Positions 22,947-34,939 of a stretch of 64,000 nt of DNA are shown here, piece by piece; position 1 is the stretch's first letter; the number at the start of each line of letters is the position of its first letter. The stretch is from positions 434,001-498,000 of the forward strand of contig JAEILZ010000006.1 in assembly GCA_018873225.1 (NCBI GenBank), in the 5' to 3' direction. Under the pieces are notes generated by a model that worked only from the letters and a program-made list of their open reading frames with translations, had not been told where the DNA came from and did not search any database. This DNA is from [Phialemoniopsis] sp. UDSM-2020. Its lineage: Eukaryota; Ascomycota; Sordariomycetes; Thyridiales; Thyridiaceae. Made by a program: the position numbers and the translations under genes.

Positions 22947-23248
22947 GTTGCGGAGTTGGCCTCATGGTGTGTGGACCGAGGTTCACTGCCGCAGCGATGA
23001 CGGTTGTATATCAGGAACTTATTAGAGAAGATTAAGCCCTTTGTTTAGCAAGGGAGACCGGAGTTAGCGAATTTTCCATGAAGGTTAGGACTTGTCATCA
23101 GTACTTAGAATACGGGTGGAATTACTACGTATAAGGAAATTATGCGGATCCGAAGATCAGAACATTGAACATCCCGCAGCTCATACGACATCTGTGATAA
23201 CATGCCAGTGTTTCCCAAGCAGCCGCCAGCAGCTCCCAGGTGCTTGAA
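22947..23248. other. Possible decayed 3' remainder of the Ada-type gene
   Basis: This stretch lies between the Ada-type stop and the formamidase 3' end. Conceptual frames contain several stops. One frame near 23035-23100 vaguely resembles a helix-turn-helix (CLARETGVSEFS), which might be a relic of the expected AraC domain. Evidence is weak. Confidence 0.2.
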
Positions 23249-24704
23249 TTACTCACGGACTGAGGTATACGCGCAAGGTGTGAGCTCCTTCCCCGTGGGA
23301 AGTTCTGCTTCTGGTGAAATATCAAAGTCGAAGATGTCCATTGGGAGGCCGAGCGTGGTACAGGCATTCGGAACATCTACAATACCAGCTATGATTCCCC
23401 TGATTGGAGCGCAAGACAGCAGAAGATAAGCTTGCTCGCCCGAGTATCCTACGCAAGACTGTCAGTGAGTGGGGATAGAGAAGACTCAAAGACGTGATGT
23501 TCATACCGAAGCGTTTCAAATAGTCTATAGCGCGTAGACAGGCTTGTCGGTAGGCAACGGTAGCGTCGAGGAAGTGCTGCTTGCCCTTCTCATCGACCGA
23601 GAAGCCCTCAAATGTCAAGTATCGCGAGGGCCCATACTGGGCTGCAACCTCTCCAGGCAGGTACATGGGGCTTTTGAGCGCAAGCTTCTCGACGCCACCT
23701 TTGATAATGTCGAATCGAATCGTAATGACTCCAGCCTGTTCAATTACGAGGTTAGCGGGGTTTCACGCGCGCATGTTGAGCTGGGTCAAGCTCCAGATTC
23801 AGGGCCTTGCCATTTCAATCGCGCCGCAGAAGCTGATCTCTCCGTCGCCCTGGCTGAAGTGCAGATCTCCGACTGAGAAGTTGGCGCCCTTGACATGAAC
23901 CGGCAGGTAAGTTTTGGACCCTCGAGAGAGCGCATTGATGTCGCAGTTGCCGCCGTGCTCGGGCCTACCGGGGATCGTCCTGGCGCCTTCGCGAGCAACA
24001 CGATCAGCCACTTCCCCAGCCGCCAAGCCGGCGTGGGCATTGGTCGCGTTTGGTGGTTGGGCTACCACCTGGTGCGGATGCGTGTCCTTGCACTGCACAA
24101 TCAGGTCACCCTCTCGCCGATTCCACTCCGCCAGGATCTCGGCCGAAGGCGCACACCCAAGAATGCCTGGGTGGACCAGGCCCGGGAAGCGCACACCCGG
24201 GATGTGGCGGCTGGAGCAGTAGATGCCGTCAAAGTCCCAGATCGCCTTGGCCGCTTTGGGATAGTGCTGGTCGAGGAAGCCGCCGCCGTTCTCCCGCGCG
24301 AAGATGCCAGTGAAGCCCCACGGCTGGTGCTCGAAGGGCTGCACGTCGGTGATGTTCACTACGAGGGCGTCGCCGGGCTCAGCGCCGACGATCTCGAAGG
24401 GCCCTGTGAGGTAGTGGATCTTGGTCAGGTCGACACTGTGGACGTCATCGGCGCTGTCATTGTTGCCGATCTGACCACCCGTCCAGTCGAGGCATTCGAT
24501 CTTGACTGTCTCACCGGGCTGGATAGACCCAACCGGCGGGACTTTGCAGACGCAAAGAAATCACTTTGTCAGATGAGGAACTAATTACGCCGAGGGACAA
24601 AAGCAAGTCATACTATCTGGATGCCATCGATTGTGAAGGCATGGCTGTTCTGTAGCCGGAACGTCAAAGGACACGGCTTGAGCGGTACGGATCGGACGAG
24701 ACAT
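23249..24704 (-). CDS. fmdS: Formamidase (FmdA/AmdA family)
   Basis: Four exons, 24704-24614, 24541-23811, 23735-23507 and 23448-23249, encode 416 aa, close to the usual fungal length of about 410. It hydrolyses formamide to formate and ammonia in the cytosol for nitrogen supply. Family-typical segments in order: HNRWHPDIPP, IECLDWTGGQIGNNDSADDV, VDLTKIHYLTGPF, ARENGGGFLD, GLVHPGILG, GGNCDIN, VGDLHFSQGDGE and FDIIKGGVEK. Intron 2 uses a GC donor (ATG then GCAAGG) and ends TTGAACAG; using it restores the conserved IEMAGVITIRFD reading exactly. Upstream GATA sites suggest nitrogen-metabolite control by an AreA-type factor. No signal peptide. Convergent with the Ada-type gene. Confidence 0.93.
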
Positions 24705-24810
24705 GATTGAGCTGACCTTGGACACTAGAGAAGTGCGATGCGAATGTCGAGAATATGCCTACTGAAGAAGGCGCGAGCAGGACTAGTTTATGAGGGTACG
24801 AATGCCAAGA

Positions 24811-25012
24811 TGATAGAAGTGATGCCGTTCGTTCATAGATGCGGGGTAGATGCAGCGCATATCTCCGTGATCAACTGCCTGGGAGCTGAATGGGAGATAA
24901 GAAGCTAGCCTGGAGGCCATGACAAATACCGACATATCTCCCGCCCGTGATAAGAAAGGTGGACGAATCGCCTCGTGTGGCTTTCGTGGCCGTGCAGTTC
25001 AATTTCCTATCG
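24811..25012 (-). promoter_or_regulatory. Cluster of HGATAR sites upstream of formamidase
   Basis: Four matches to HGATAR lie 107-308 bp upstream of the formamidase ATG: TGATAG at 24811-24816, AGATAA at 24895-24900, TGATAA at 24948-24953, and CGATAG on the minus strand at 25012-25007. GATA factors (AreA/NIT2) bind this motif and drive nitrogen-catabolic genes in fungi, and formamidase is such a gene in Aspergillus. Direct binding here is inferred. Confidence 0.45.
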
Positions 25013-26088
25013 TGATATTGGTCGTTCTTTCAGACTTAGTAGAGTGATTGTACCTTCACGACAAAGACAAGGCAATGAATGAGGAAAAGTGAGGAATTGC
25101 AGAGATAAATTTGTACTGCAACCTTTCAATCGGCGGCGCAAAAGCGATAACGCAATAATTCCGTTTCCTTTTGGTCGTCGCTAGTACGGCCACCAATTGG
25201 ACATCTATGCCGAAGCGATAAACCACGTCTTGAACTCCAACGCCTTTGTCGCCGGCCGTGACCATCGAAGGATAGCTCTTACTCGTTTTCGAATCGTTCT
25301 GATCACACGGCCGGAGGTCAGTCTAGCTAGACAATACAGAGGCTAGCATTTCATAGCACAAGTTCTCGAGAAAAGTCGAACGACAGAAGTTGACTGCCAC
25401 CCAAGTGCTCAGATTTGAACATCAGTTAATCCAGCAGGGCAGGAGCAGGCTCATCTAGCTACGTTGTACTACATGAGTCTAGTAGGTTCCATGAAACAGT
25501 ATGGACACTCTGAGGTAGAAACACACATTGTCAGTTGTAGATGCAATCAAGTTGGTGGACATCCATTCGTCCGCGTGCCCATGAGAGCAATTTGGCTAGC
25601 ATTTTACCCCTTCGAGCAACAACCCTTATTGAGACATCCCCTCACAGTTATCAGAGTGTCTGGTTACACACCTCAAGGGCGGGACTGTACTTTGTCTGTG
25701 GATTAGAAATCAGTCACCCGGTGTCAGCATTCACTCTTTACAACCACACAGCACATGCAAATGGAACAACACTTACTCATGAGTAACTCTTTCAGAACTG
25801 TGGAATGTGCATGTAAGCCTCCATAATATTGCTTTAGAGTGGCCATGTACCTGGTGTGACAAGCATTCTGGCAAGCAGAGGGTCTCTTGTAACCACTGGA
25901 TCCGGTGGAGGAGGGGACATAATGGCAGCTATCAGGAACCTTGACAACGATTCGGCTGTCCAAAAGTGCACAAGGTTGAATGTAAGTGCAGTCAACGAGG
26001 GTGATAGCAACGTTGAGCATCCAAAGAGAGGGTGTACCGGCTCTAGTCCCTCTTTATCTTAGGCTCTCGCGAATCGTCGGGTTCCAAC

Positions 26089-26121
26089 ACATCCCACAGA
26101 CATCCCACAGATATCCCACAG
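26089..26121. repeat. Three tandem copies of an 11-bp unit
   Basis: The unit ACATCCCACAG occurs twice perfectly (26089-26099 and 26100-26110) and once with one change (26111-26121). It is intergenic with unknown function; it could be a minisatellite seed or a multiple binding site. Confidence 0.8.
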
Positions 26122-27469
26122 CGGAACTAGACTTAGAGCCTCACGGATTGTTACATAGAGACAACACAAACAGCTAAGGGATCAGCTCCTTCTCTATCTT
26201 CCCTAGCATGCCCAGTGCAGAACAAACTCGTCCAGAGAGCTACTGCCATGACCCAGTGCATGGGTCCTAGGGTAGAACTGGGGAGAGCATCACCCCACTC
26301 AACAGCTTGCACAGCGGGGGGCCGAGCTTAGATATTTGCCTTGCGATCTGTCTAGCATAAGGCTTTCCCCTTTTCACTCATAACGCCATCAGTTCTCCAA
26401 GCTAGGTAACGTTGCAAAAGAGGCGCCGAGGTTGAGCGGGTTACCAATCAGAGAAGTTCCGTGGGGGAGCTTGGGGTGATGGCAGATGCTCGGTAGCTCC
26501 CGTCCCAGGCTTATCCCCACGCATAGCACCTCGCAGGCCCATGCCAGGAACCCAGACGACATCGTTGGTCATCTAGGGCACGCTTGGCATGCGTGTCATT
26601 GTAACCACGATTCATCTTATCTCACCTGTCCTGCTAGCCAACCAGACACAGCCTGTTGCACAGGGATACCCCACCAAGGTCATAGCCAAGTGCCGGACCG
26701 AACCCCTATGCAAATCACCGGCGCAATCTTATTCAGCGCCCGTCCTTTCATCTCCGGACGCCGTGCAAGTGCAGATGAACAAAGATCTTAGTCTTCCCCA
26801 ATCATGTGAGACCGACGGCATCACTTTAGATACTCATCTCTTCTAGCGCTTCGATTCTGGGGGAGTTGCCCGAGCCCTCTTCAAGACAAAGCGCGGTTGC
26901 AGGGTTTCATCGAAACCCCACCATAGGCGCCCTTTTGCAACCCCTGAACATCACGGGAATATCAAAAGGCCTGCAGACCTTCCTAATCCGGCGAGCTCCC
27001 GGGCGACATGTCCGCTCCTTGCAGCGCTGGCGCCCTGTCCCCCTGACGCTAGCTCATTCACACTCCAGAGTCCGAAGGGCGAGTTCTGACTGGTCGCAAT
27101 GCTGTCCGGTGCACCGGAGTCTCATTTTGCTGCAACCACTACCGGGACGGATGGACGGGCAGCATTTGGCCCGCGGCGCGCACATGGCCTACCGTGGGAG
27201 CGCGTGAGAGTCGCGCCGCATGCCTGAGGAGACTGGAGGCTCTAGTCTTCTGTGCTTAGCTTCTTTCTGTCCGTGGGAAACCATGGGGATCCCAGAAGAG
27301 TGCCAGGGGTGACAGGTCGGTCGAAGTAACATTCGCAACGTTGCTGCAAATGACTTGCAAGCGCGCGTCACCGCCTTTGCGCGTCTGACACCGCTATCGA
27401 GGAGTATCTTAGTGGAAGTTCACAGCTCGAGAGCTTCTCCTGCTGCTAGGCATCACGGGGCAGTCTCTG

Positions 27470-27477
27470 TATATAAA
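27470..27477 (+). promoter_or_regulatory. TATA box of the chitinase gene
   Basis: TATATAAA lies 121 bp upstream of the chitinase ATG, followed by a pyrimidine-rich stretch (about 27535-27595) typical of fungal core promoters. Confidence 0.55.
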
Positions 27478-27597
27478 GAATGACGATCTCCTGGCAATGG
27501 TTGTCTCTCATGATGCAAGACATCGCAAGGACCAGATCCTCCTGTCTCTTCTCGGCTTGACTTCTTATTCTTCTCTGCTCTTTAGCTAGTTCTCATC

Positions 27598-29034
<1,437 letters not shown>

Positions 29035-30271
29035 GCACGGGGCAGAAAAAGGACACGATTTTAGGGTATTCCGAGAAACCACGCTTGTGGGAGGGAGTGG
29101 GGCTGCCGTGCGGAGGTTAGGAATGACCGGCAGATTGGCTTTGCTGGCGGCAGATGTGGCGTCCATTCGTGTTACTCGTTCATCTCCCCTTGACTGTTTG
29201 CTTCGTCGTACATACTTTGACACTGCATCTTTTCATCATCATTTACTTCATCTTCATGTCCATACTTCTTTCTGTTCATATTTCCTGCAGTTAACGAAGA
29301 AAAAAGAAATCTTGCATGCAACTCCATCCATCGGAGCGTGAGCAAATGTATGGGGAGCCGGCACCGAGTCAGCAACCCGCCGCTGACAGGCTATTCGTGG
29401 ACACAACGCGAGCCAATGCATCATTGAATGCCACGATTGCATTATGCCATCCTTACTCATTACCATTAGACGACAAGTGGCTTGCCAAGCGGTGCCAATT
29501 GAGTGTGCGCTTAATGCAGTCATTGACGCCGACACTTCGTAAGTGAAGTTTTTTCCCCTCCTAGATTTTGGCGCCGGTCTCACCGGACCCTTGCGGGGCA
29601 GCAGTCAAAAAAATGCGTGGAATGTGACAGGCAGTTTAGGCATGTAAGCTGATGATGGATAACGTACGACGAGTGTGGGTGGTGTAGAGCCGCAAGCCTC
29701 CCATTCGCAGCCAAAGGGAGTCCTGACTAAAGAAGGGGTCCCACTCGTTGGCGATTTGAGTTCAGCTGAAAAAAGCTCTACGCAGCTGAAGAGGGTGCGC
29801 TACCCGTATCTTAGTGCCATTGTCTCTTGTCAAAAGCCGAGGTCTCCTCGCGCTGTCTCAGAACTAAAGTATCAATAGCTTCGGAAAGCTCAGCCAGCTT
29901 GGCGCTGGGTTGGGTGTGTGGACAAACAACAATAGAGCTTCGCACACTAGCAGAGAGAGAAAAATCCTTTCTTGCTGAAGGTTTCGCCGGTCTCGCCGTT
30001 GGGGGACACCTGTCATCCCAAGCAGGCATACGTTGCACAACAATGAACTCAGTCAATGCTATTGTCTTAGATGCAGCCAACTCTAGCCAACCTTAACGGC
30101 CCCTCCTTCTTCGCGGGATGGCTTACATCTATAAGTACTCGAGGGGACGTGCCGCGACGGGCATCTGTGGCTGACCTCGATCTGATTTGTCTCAACTAAC
30201 CTTCACTGCTGCCAAAGTGATTTCTCTTTCCAACCTACACTCACCATTATCACCAAGTGAAGCCAGCAGCC
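29035..30271. other. Intergenic region
   Basis: About 1.2 kb between chitinase and aquaporin genes, both on +. A TATA-like CTATAAGTA near 30129 is about 140 bp before the aquaporin ATG. No gene or repeat was called. Confidence 0.4.
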
Positions 30272-31237
30272 ATGCCCTCAAGCGAAGTTACTCTGCCCAT
30301 CACGACTGCGGCCGAGCCGCTGACCGTTGACAAGCGGCGCAAAGTGCCGGACCCGGCCCGCAACACTCTCGTCGTCGTCATTGGCGAGTTCATCGGCACT
30401 TTCATGTTCCTGCTGCTGTCCTTTATCGGAGCGCAGACTGCCATCGTCAACAATGATCCCACCAACCCAGACTCCCCTCTCTTGCCCTTCAGCTTGCTCT
30501 ACATCGCCTGCTCCTTTGGCGCAGCAGTGGCGGTGAATGTCTGGATCTTCTTCCGCGTTACTGGCGGCATGTTCAACCCGGCTGTACGTCCACGCTTACC
30601 GCCGACAACCTCCATACATCCGATCACTAACTTGTCTCAGGTCACCCTAGGTCTCGTCCTCGTCGGAGCTGTCAAGCCCTTCCGCGGAGCTTGCGTCTTC
30701 GTCACCCAGATCGTCGCCGGCATCGCCGCCGCCGCCGTCACCGACGGCCTCCTACCCGGCCCCCTCCTCGTCACCAACAAGCTCGGCGGCGGCGCCAACA
30801 TCCCCCAGGGCGTCTTCATCGAGATGTTCCTGACCGCCCAGCTCGTGCTGACCGTCTACTTCCTCGCCGTCGAGAAGCACCGCGCGACCTTCCTGGCGCC
30901 CATCGGCATCGGCATCTCCGTCTTCATCGCCCACATCTGCGCGACCAACTGGACCGGCACGTCGATCAACCCGGCCCGCTCCTTCGGCCCCGCCGTCATC
31001 GCCGGCTTCGTCGGGTACCACTGGATCTACTGGGTCGGACCTCTGGCTGGGTCGGTGCTGGCTTGGGGCGTGTACACTGTGTTCAAGTGGCTCGAGTACC
31101 AGACGGCCAACCCTGGCCAGGACAACGATGACCTGGAGAAGGGCATGAGCCACTCCACTCTCGCCCCCGAGAAGCCCGTTCGGCCGTCGGAGTCGAGGAC
31201 TGCGAGCAGCGCGTCGCAACCCCATAAGGCTGAGTAG
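30272..31237 (+). CDS. Aquaporin / MIP-family channel
   Basis: Two exons, 30272-30583 and 30641-31237, encode 302 aa. Plasma or internal membrane channel for water or small neutral solutes. Six transmembrane helices are readable between about 30 and 265. The two pore motifs are FNPA (NPA 102-104) and INPARS (NPA 214-216, followed by Arg217 of the selectivity filter). Two intact NPA boxes and the lack of an enlarged loop favour an orthodox aquaporin over an aquaglyceroporin, though this is inference. The 57-nt intron cuts exactly after the first NPA, keeps frame and has no stop. I start at the ATG at 30272; the frame upstream has only a GTG. The C-terminus is Ser-rich. Confidence 0.93.
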   Translation: MPSSEVTLPITTAAEPLTVDKRRKVPDPARNTLVVVIGEFIGTFMFLLLSFIGAQTAIVNNDPTNPDSPLLPFSLLYIACSFGAAVAVNVWIFFRVTGGMFNPAVRPRLPPTTSIHPITNLSQVTLGLVLVGAVKPFRGACVFVTQIVAGIAAAAVTDGLLPGPLLVTNKLGGGANIPQGVFIEMFLTAQLVLTVYFLAVEKHRATFLAPIGIGISVFIAHICATNWTGTSINPARSFGPAVIAGFVGYHWIYWVGPLAGSVLAWGVYTVFKWLEYQTANPGQDNDDLEKGMSHSTLAPEKPVRPSESRTASSASQPHKAE

Positions 31238-31893
31238 TCTCAACGACAAAACAGTCGCAGCGTGGGTTGGACAGCAGCCCGTCTTCATAATCCACAGGAG
31301 GTCTAGTCGATCCACGGAAGGTAGAATTTGTCTTTCCATTGGGAGTAGAGGAGTTCGGGTACAACTTTTCAACCATTGAGCCACCACAGAAAACGAATGG
31401 CCGGGTCACATTTCACTGTAAATGTCATCTACGTTCTTATTCAGTCTGCCCTGCCCAGAAGGGATGTGTTTTCCAGACAGCTACATCTACTAATGAACTT
31501 CATTAATTTTCTCATCACTGTTTGCCTGTGATTACTCCAACATGTTCCATTCTTGGGAACTAACCCTGTCTTGCGTGACTGGACAGCCCAGCTACACCCT
31601 CGGTACAGTCGTACCATAAGACCAAAGACTCGGGGAGCTGACGAGTGGATGGGTGAAAGGTTATCTCATTGGTCTTTGATCCCTGTGAAGATGCAGAAGA
31701 GGGCGTAATCCTTGTCCAATGGCTGACGAACAGGTGGCGGGCACACGTCTGGCGGCTCGACAAGGCTGCACGCGGGGTTGACTCGACCTTGCGCACACAG
31801 ACGCGCCACACAAAAACAACCCAAGTCCCCATCCTCAATCGACCCGTACAGCTGTGTCCGAATGACCGTCCATCGCTGTTCCGCATCACCAAC
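31238..31893. other. Intergenic region
   Basis: About 650 bp between the aquaporin and the Helo-like/ankyrin gene. The frame of the latter stays open upstream to about 31669, but its domain starts at the Met at 31894. Nothing else was seen. Confidence 0.35.
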
Positions 31894-34467
31894 ATGGCGG
31901 ATCCTTTGAGCACCGGTGCCAGCGTGGTCGCCTTCATCGGGCTGGCGCTCAATTCCGGCAAGGTCATCTACGAAATCCTGTCGGCCGTCACAGATGGGCC
32001 TCGAAGCGTCCGAGATGTCGTGGACCAGATTGATGAACTACGGACTATCCTGACGCGACTATCGCTATTCCACACCGACTCCATCAGCGACGCCGACTGG
32101 ACAGACCTTGAAGGGCTTACAAGCAAATGCGCGATCGATATCGCCGGCTTCGCGGAGAGGCTCAAACGACTCGCTCCGACACCAGCGGATAGACTAGTCG
32201 GAAGGGTCTGGCGGATGATCAAGGTCGCTGTCGGGGAGAAGGACCTGGAGCGCATGCGAGAACTTATTCGAGGTCACATATTGGTGCTCAACTTCCGTCT
32301 CCATTTATTGAGTTGCACGCGGCTCGCCATGTCAACTTCTCAGTCATCCGAAATTCTCGATGTCGTCAAAAAGCTCCAGCTGCAGGTGGAAACATTAGCT
32401 GTCACGCAATCCATGTCGCCACTGACGACCTCTCCCGATGCAGTAATACCTATCGACGAGAGGGGAAAGGTTGAAGCTCTTGACAGCCGCGAAAGTGCGA
32501 TTGAACGGCTTATCGGACTTTTGCACGAGAACGAGTGTACAGTGGAGTCAGAAGATGCAGATGAACTACTTTCAGACCTACAAGCACTCCTTGCATCAGT
32601 TCAAGAAAGAAACGGTGAAAATGGTATAAGCGGCGCACCATTGAGACCAGACACAACGCATGAGCACCTTGTACCGGGCGTTGTCAGGGATCTGAAACTG
32701 GCCAGTGTTTTGATAGTTGCAGCATCCTCCCTCGCCATTAATTCTACAGGTAATTGGTGTAATCTTTAAACATGACATGATAGACTGACCGCTATTCGAT
32801 AGGCTCACCCTACCGTATAGACATCGTACCTCAGCGAGCTATTCTTCAGCAGCAAAGGAAACGCAAGGTTTTTGAGGCCGACATTGGAACGTTTACCATC
32901 CAAACCAACAGGCGCCAATTATCCTTTACGACTGATGGAGGGAACGCAAACGATGAAGTTGCAGACTGGGCAGATTTTACTGCAGATATTGCCTTTAAGC
33001 CCAACGCAAGCTCAGTCATGGTCATGATCTCGGCCCAGAGGCGTCGCGTCCGACATGGCGGCTTGATAGGTATACCTAGACTAAGCATCATTGAAATTAT
33101 ACCCGACGACTCCCTGGTGTTTGACCTTGTACGAACTGGAAACCTTGAAGAGCTCAAGATCTCTCTTGCCAATAGGGACGGCAGCCTTCGTGTTCGCGAC
33201 ACGTATGGGTGGTCACTTCTTCACGTAAGTGTAACAAACACGCAATCGCACTCTCCACAGGGCGTCAATTATAACGAAGCGAGCAGCATGCAATCGGACA
33301 TCCATACATTTGCGACTTTCTGATCGAGCACGGGCTTAATGTCGATGAAGTGGCCACATCCCGTACATCACCAGGTTTCGAGACGTAAGCTTTGTCATTA
33401 ATCTGATAAGAAGGCTATCAAAGTTCTGATGCTAGATCACTTCCAGGACACCACTACATCTCGCCCTCAACGACTATGTTATTGGAAACACAACCCGGAC
33501 CATGGTGGATGATATGAAAGTTCTCCTCAGAGCTGGTGCAGATACAACATTGGAAGTCAGGGGCGAGACATGCCCTTTGGATGACGCCGCCTGGTACGCT
33601 CTCGAAAACGAGGGTGCCAGTATTGCACTCGATCACATGCTTCATTACAGCCAACCTTACGACCTGCGAAACTTTTGCACCTACAGTAGACGGTCGCCAA
33701 TTTCAGGCTTGTGCCTTCGATACGTAGGAGAGAATTTTGTCAAATTTGACCCAGGCGTAAACATACGGAGACTCGGCGCATTACTAGACCGCGGCTGCGA
33801 TATCAATCATACCGATGAACATGGCTTCAACTGCCTGCGTATCTTCTTTAATAACTTCGCAACTCCAGATGAAGAGGACTGGCGAGATTCACTGATATTT
33901 CTAGTTCGGAGAGGAGCAGATGTGCACTCGCAAGACCATCAAGGAAGATCTATCTCGCACATTGCATACTCCTCAACGTGCATGACACGATGGTGCGATA
34001 CCGGAAGCTACACTGGTGACTTATGGGACGCTGCCCTCGATGCCTGTGGTTACAGCATTGCAGAATTCCGGAAAGGGTATCCGCGGGTCGGCAGTTATAC
34101 ACCCATGTATTCCCGGCAACATTTCGAGCGGCTTTGGGTTGGTCGGGAAGATCAGTGCCCGTATTGGGACGATAATCCATGGCTGTCTCCATTGGACGAC
34201 GCGGGTTTTGATGCAGCCTTGAATCACCCAGCAAAACCCTGGGTCTGTTGCTGCTGGACTCGGATGTGCACGTTTGAGGACACTGACGAGGAGGACGAGG
34301 AAACTGACGAGGACATTGATGAGGAGGACGAGGACGACCTTCACGACGGTGATGACAACCTTGACGGCGGTAGTGAAAGTCTTTCCAAAGATGGCAAGAG
34401 TTGGAATGATGGTGAGCAATATCTGGTAGACGATGATGATATCAAAAAGCAAACGAGGACTTCGTAA
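31894..34467 (+). CDS. Helo-like N-terminal domain plus ankyrin-repeat protein
   Basis: Four exons, 31894-32749, 32803-33224, 33287-33384 and 33447-34467, encode about 798 aa. The N-terminus (MADPLSTGASVVAFIGLAL..., about 1-220) matches the fungal Helo-like/STAND N-terminal domain found on NLR-like proteins. No NACHT or NB-ARC P-loop follows; instead there is a linker, then ankyrin-type segments (for example GWSLLH, HPYICDFLIEHG, TPLHLALND, LLRAGAD, LVRRGADVHSQD). The C-terminus is a long Asp/Glu-rich tail (about 730-770). In the family the N-terminal part is an oligomerising, cell-death-linked module. The acceptor at 33286 is the least certain splice call; others are phase-supported. It is followed 0.5 kb later by a HET-domain gene on the same strand. 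Confidence 0.78.
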
Positions 34468-34939
34468 GAGCAGAGCCAACTATTGGCGTCAGGCCAAGTT
34501 CTAACAATCTTACCAAAATGAATCAGGTCACACCCATCCAAGATCTTATTTTACAATTCATTCGAATTTGAGAAGAAGACATGTCAACCGTGAACCGGTC
34601 ATTGATAGAGATGTATTTTCGTGGAACGCATGCGCACGAAAGAGGGGGCGACTTAGCCCTGTGATGGCGAAGACAGGAGTAGAAAGTCGTGACGGGCACG
34701 ACGGAGTTAACGTGAAACGTTGTATCTATAATATACCCGCTGCTGGTACTCAATAACCTGGATGGATTCACAGTGCCGTTCCGAATCCGCAATGATGTGT
34801 GTGTGATGATGATGATGATGTGTGGTTCCTATGGTTCTTATTTAGTGGTGTACTGGTATTCGCGCTAATGAGCAACCGATGAGCTGGTCGTGCGTCCATT
34901 AGCGGATCATCCATAGGCTGCTCAGCCCACAAAGTGGCT
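34468..34939. other. Intergenic region with short (TGA)n microsatellite
   Basis: Between the ankyrin and HET genes. Five TGA units lie at 34804-34818, flanked by GTGT repeats. No other feature was seen. Confidence 0.5.

Larger units (their letters stand above)
24705..27597. other. Long gene-poor intergenic region
   Basis: About 2.9 kb between the divergent formamidase and chitinase genes. Apart from the GATA sites, a short tandem repeat and the chitinase TATA element, I see no gene. Open frames of up to about 110 codons lack any recognisable domain. No long terminal repeats or inverted repeats were spotted by eye. Confidence 0.45.

Noticed and set aside
23690..23735. Apparent one-base frameshift in the formamidase after FDII
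   Set aside because: On recounting the bases the frame is intact; exon lengths sum to 417 codons.
31669..31893. Upstream extension of the Helo-like/ankyrin frame
   Set aside because: The upstream part has no ATG-supported start, and the family-typical MADPLS start lies at 31894.
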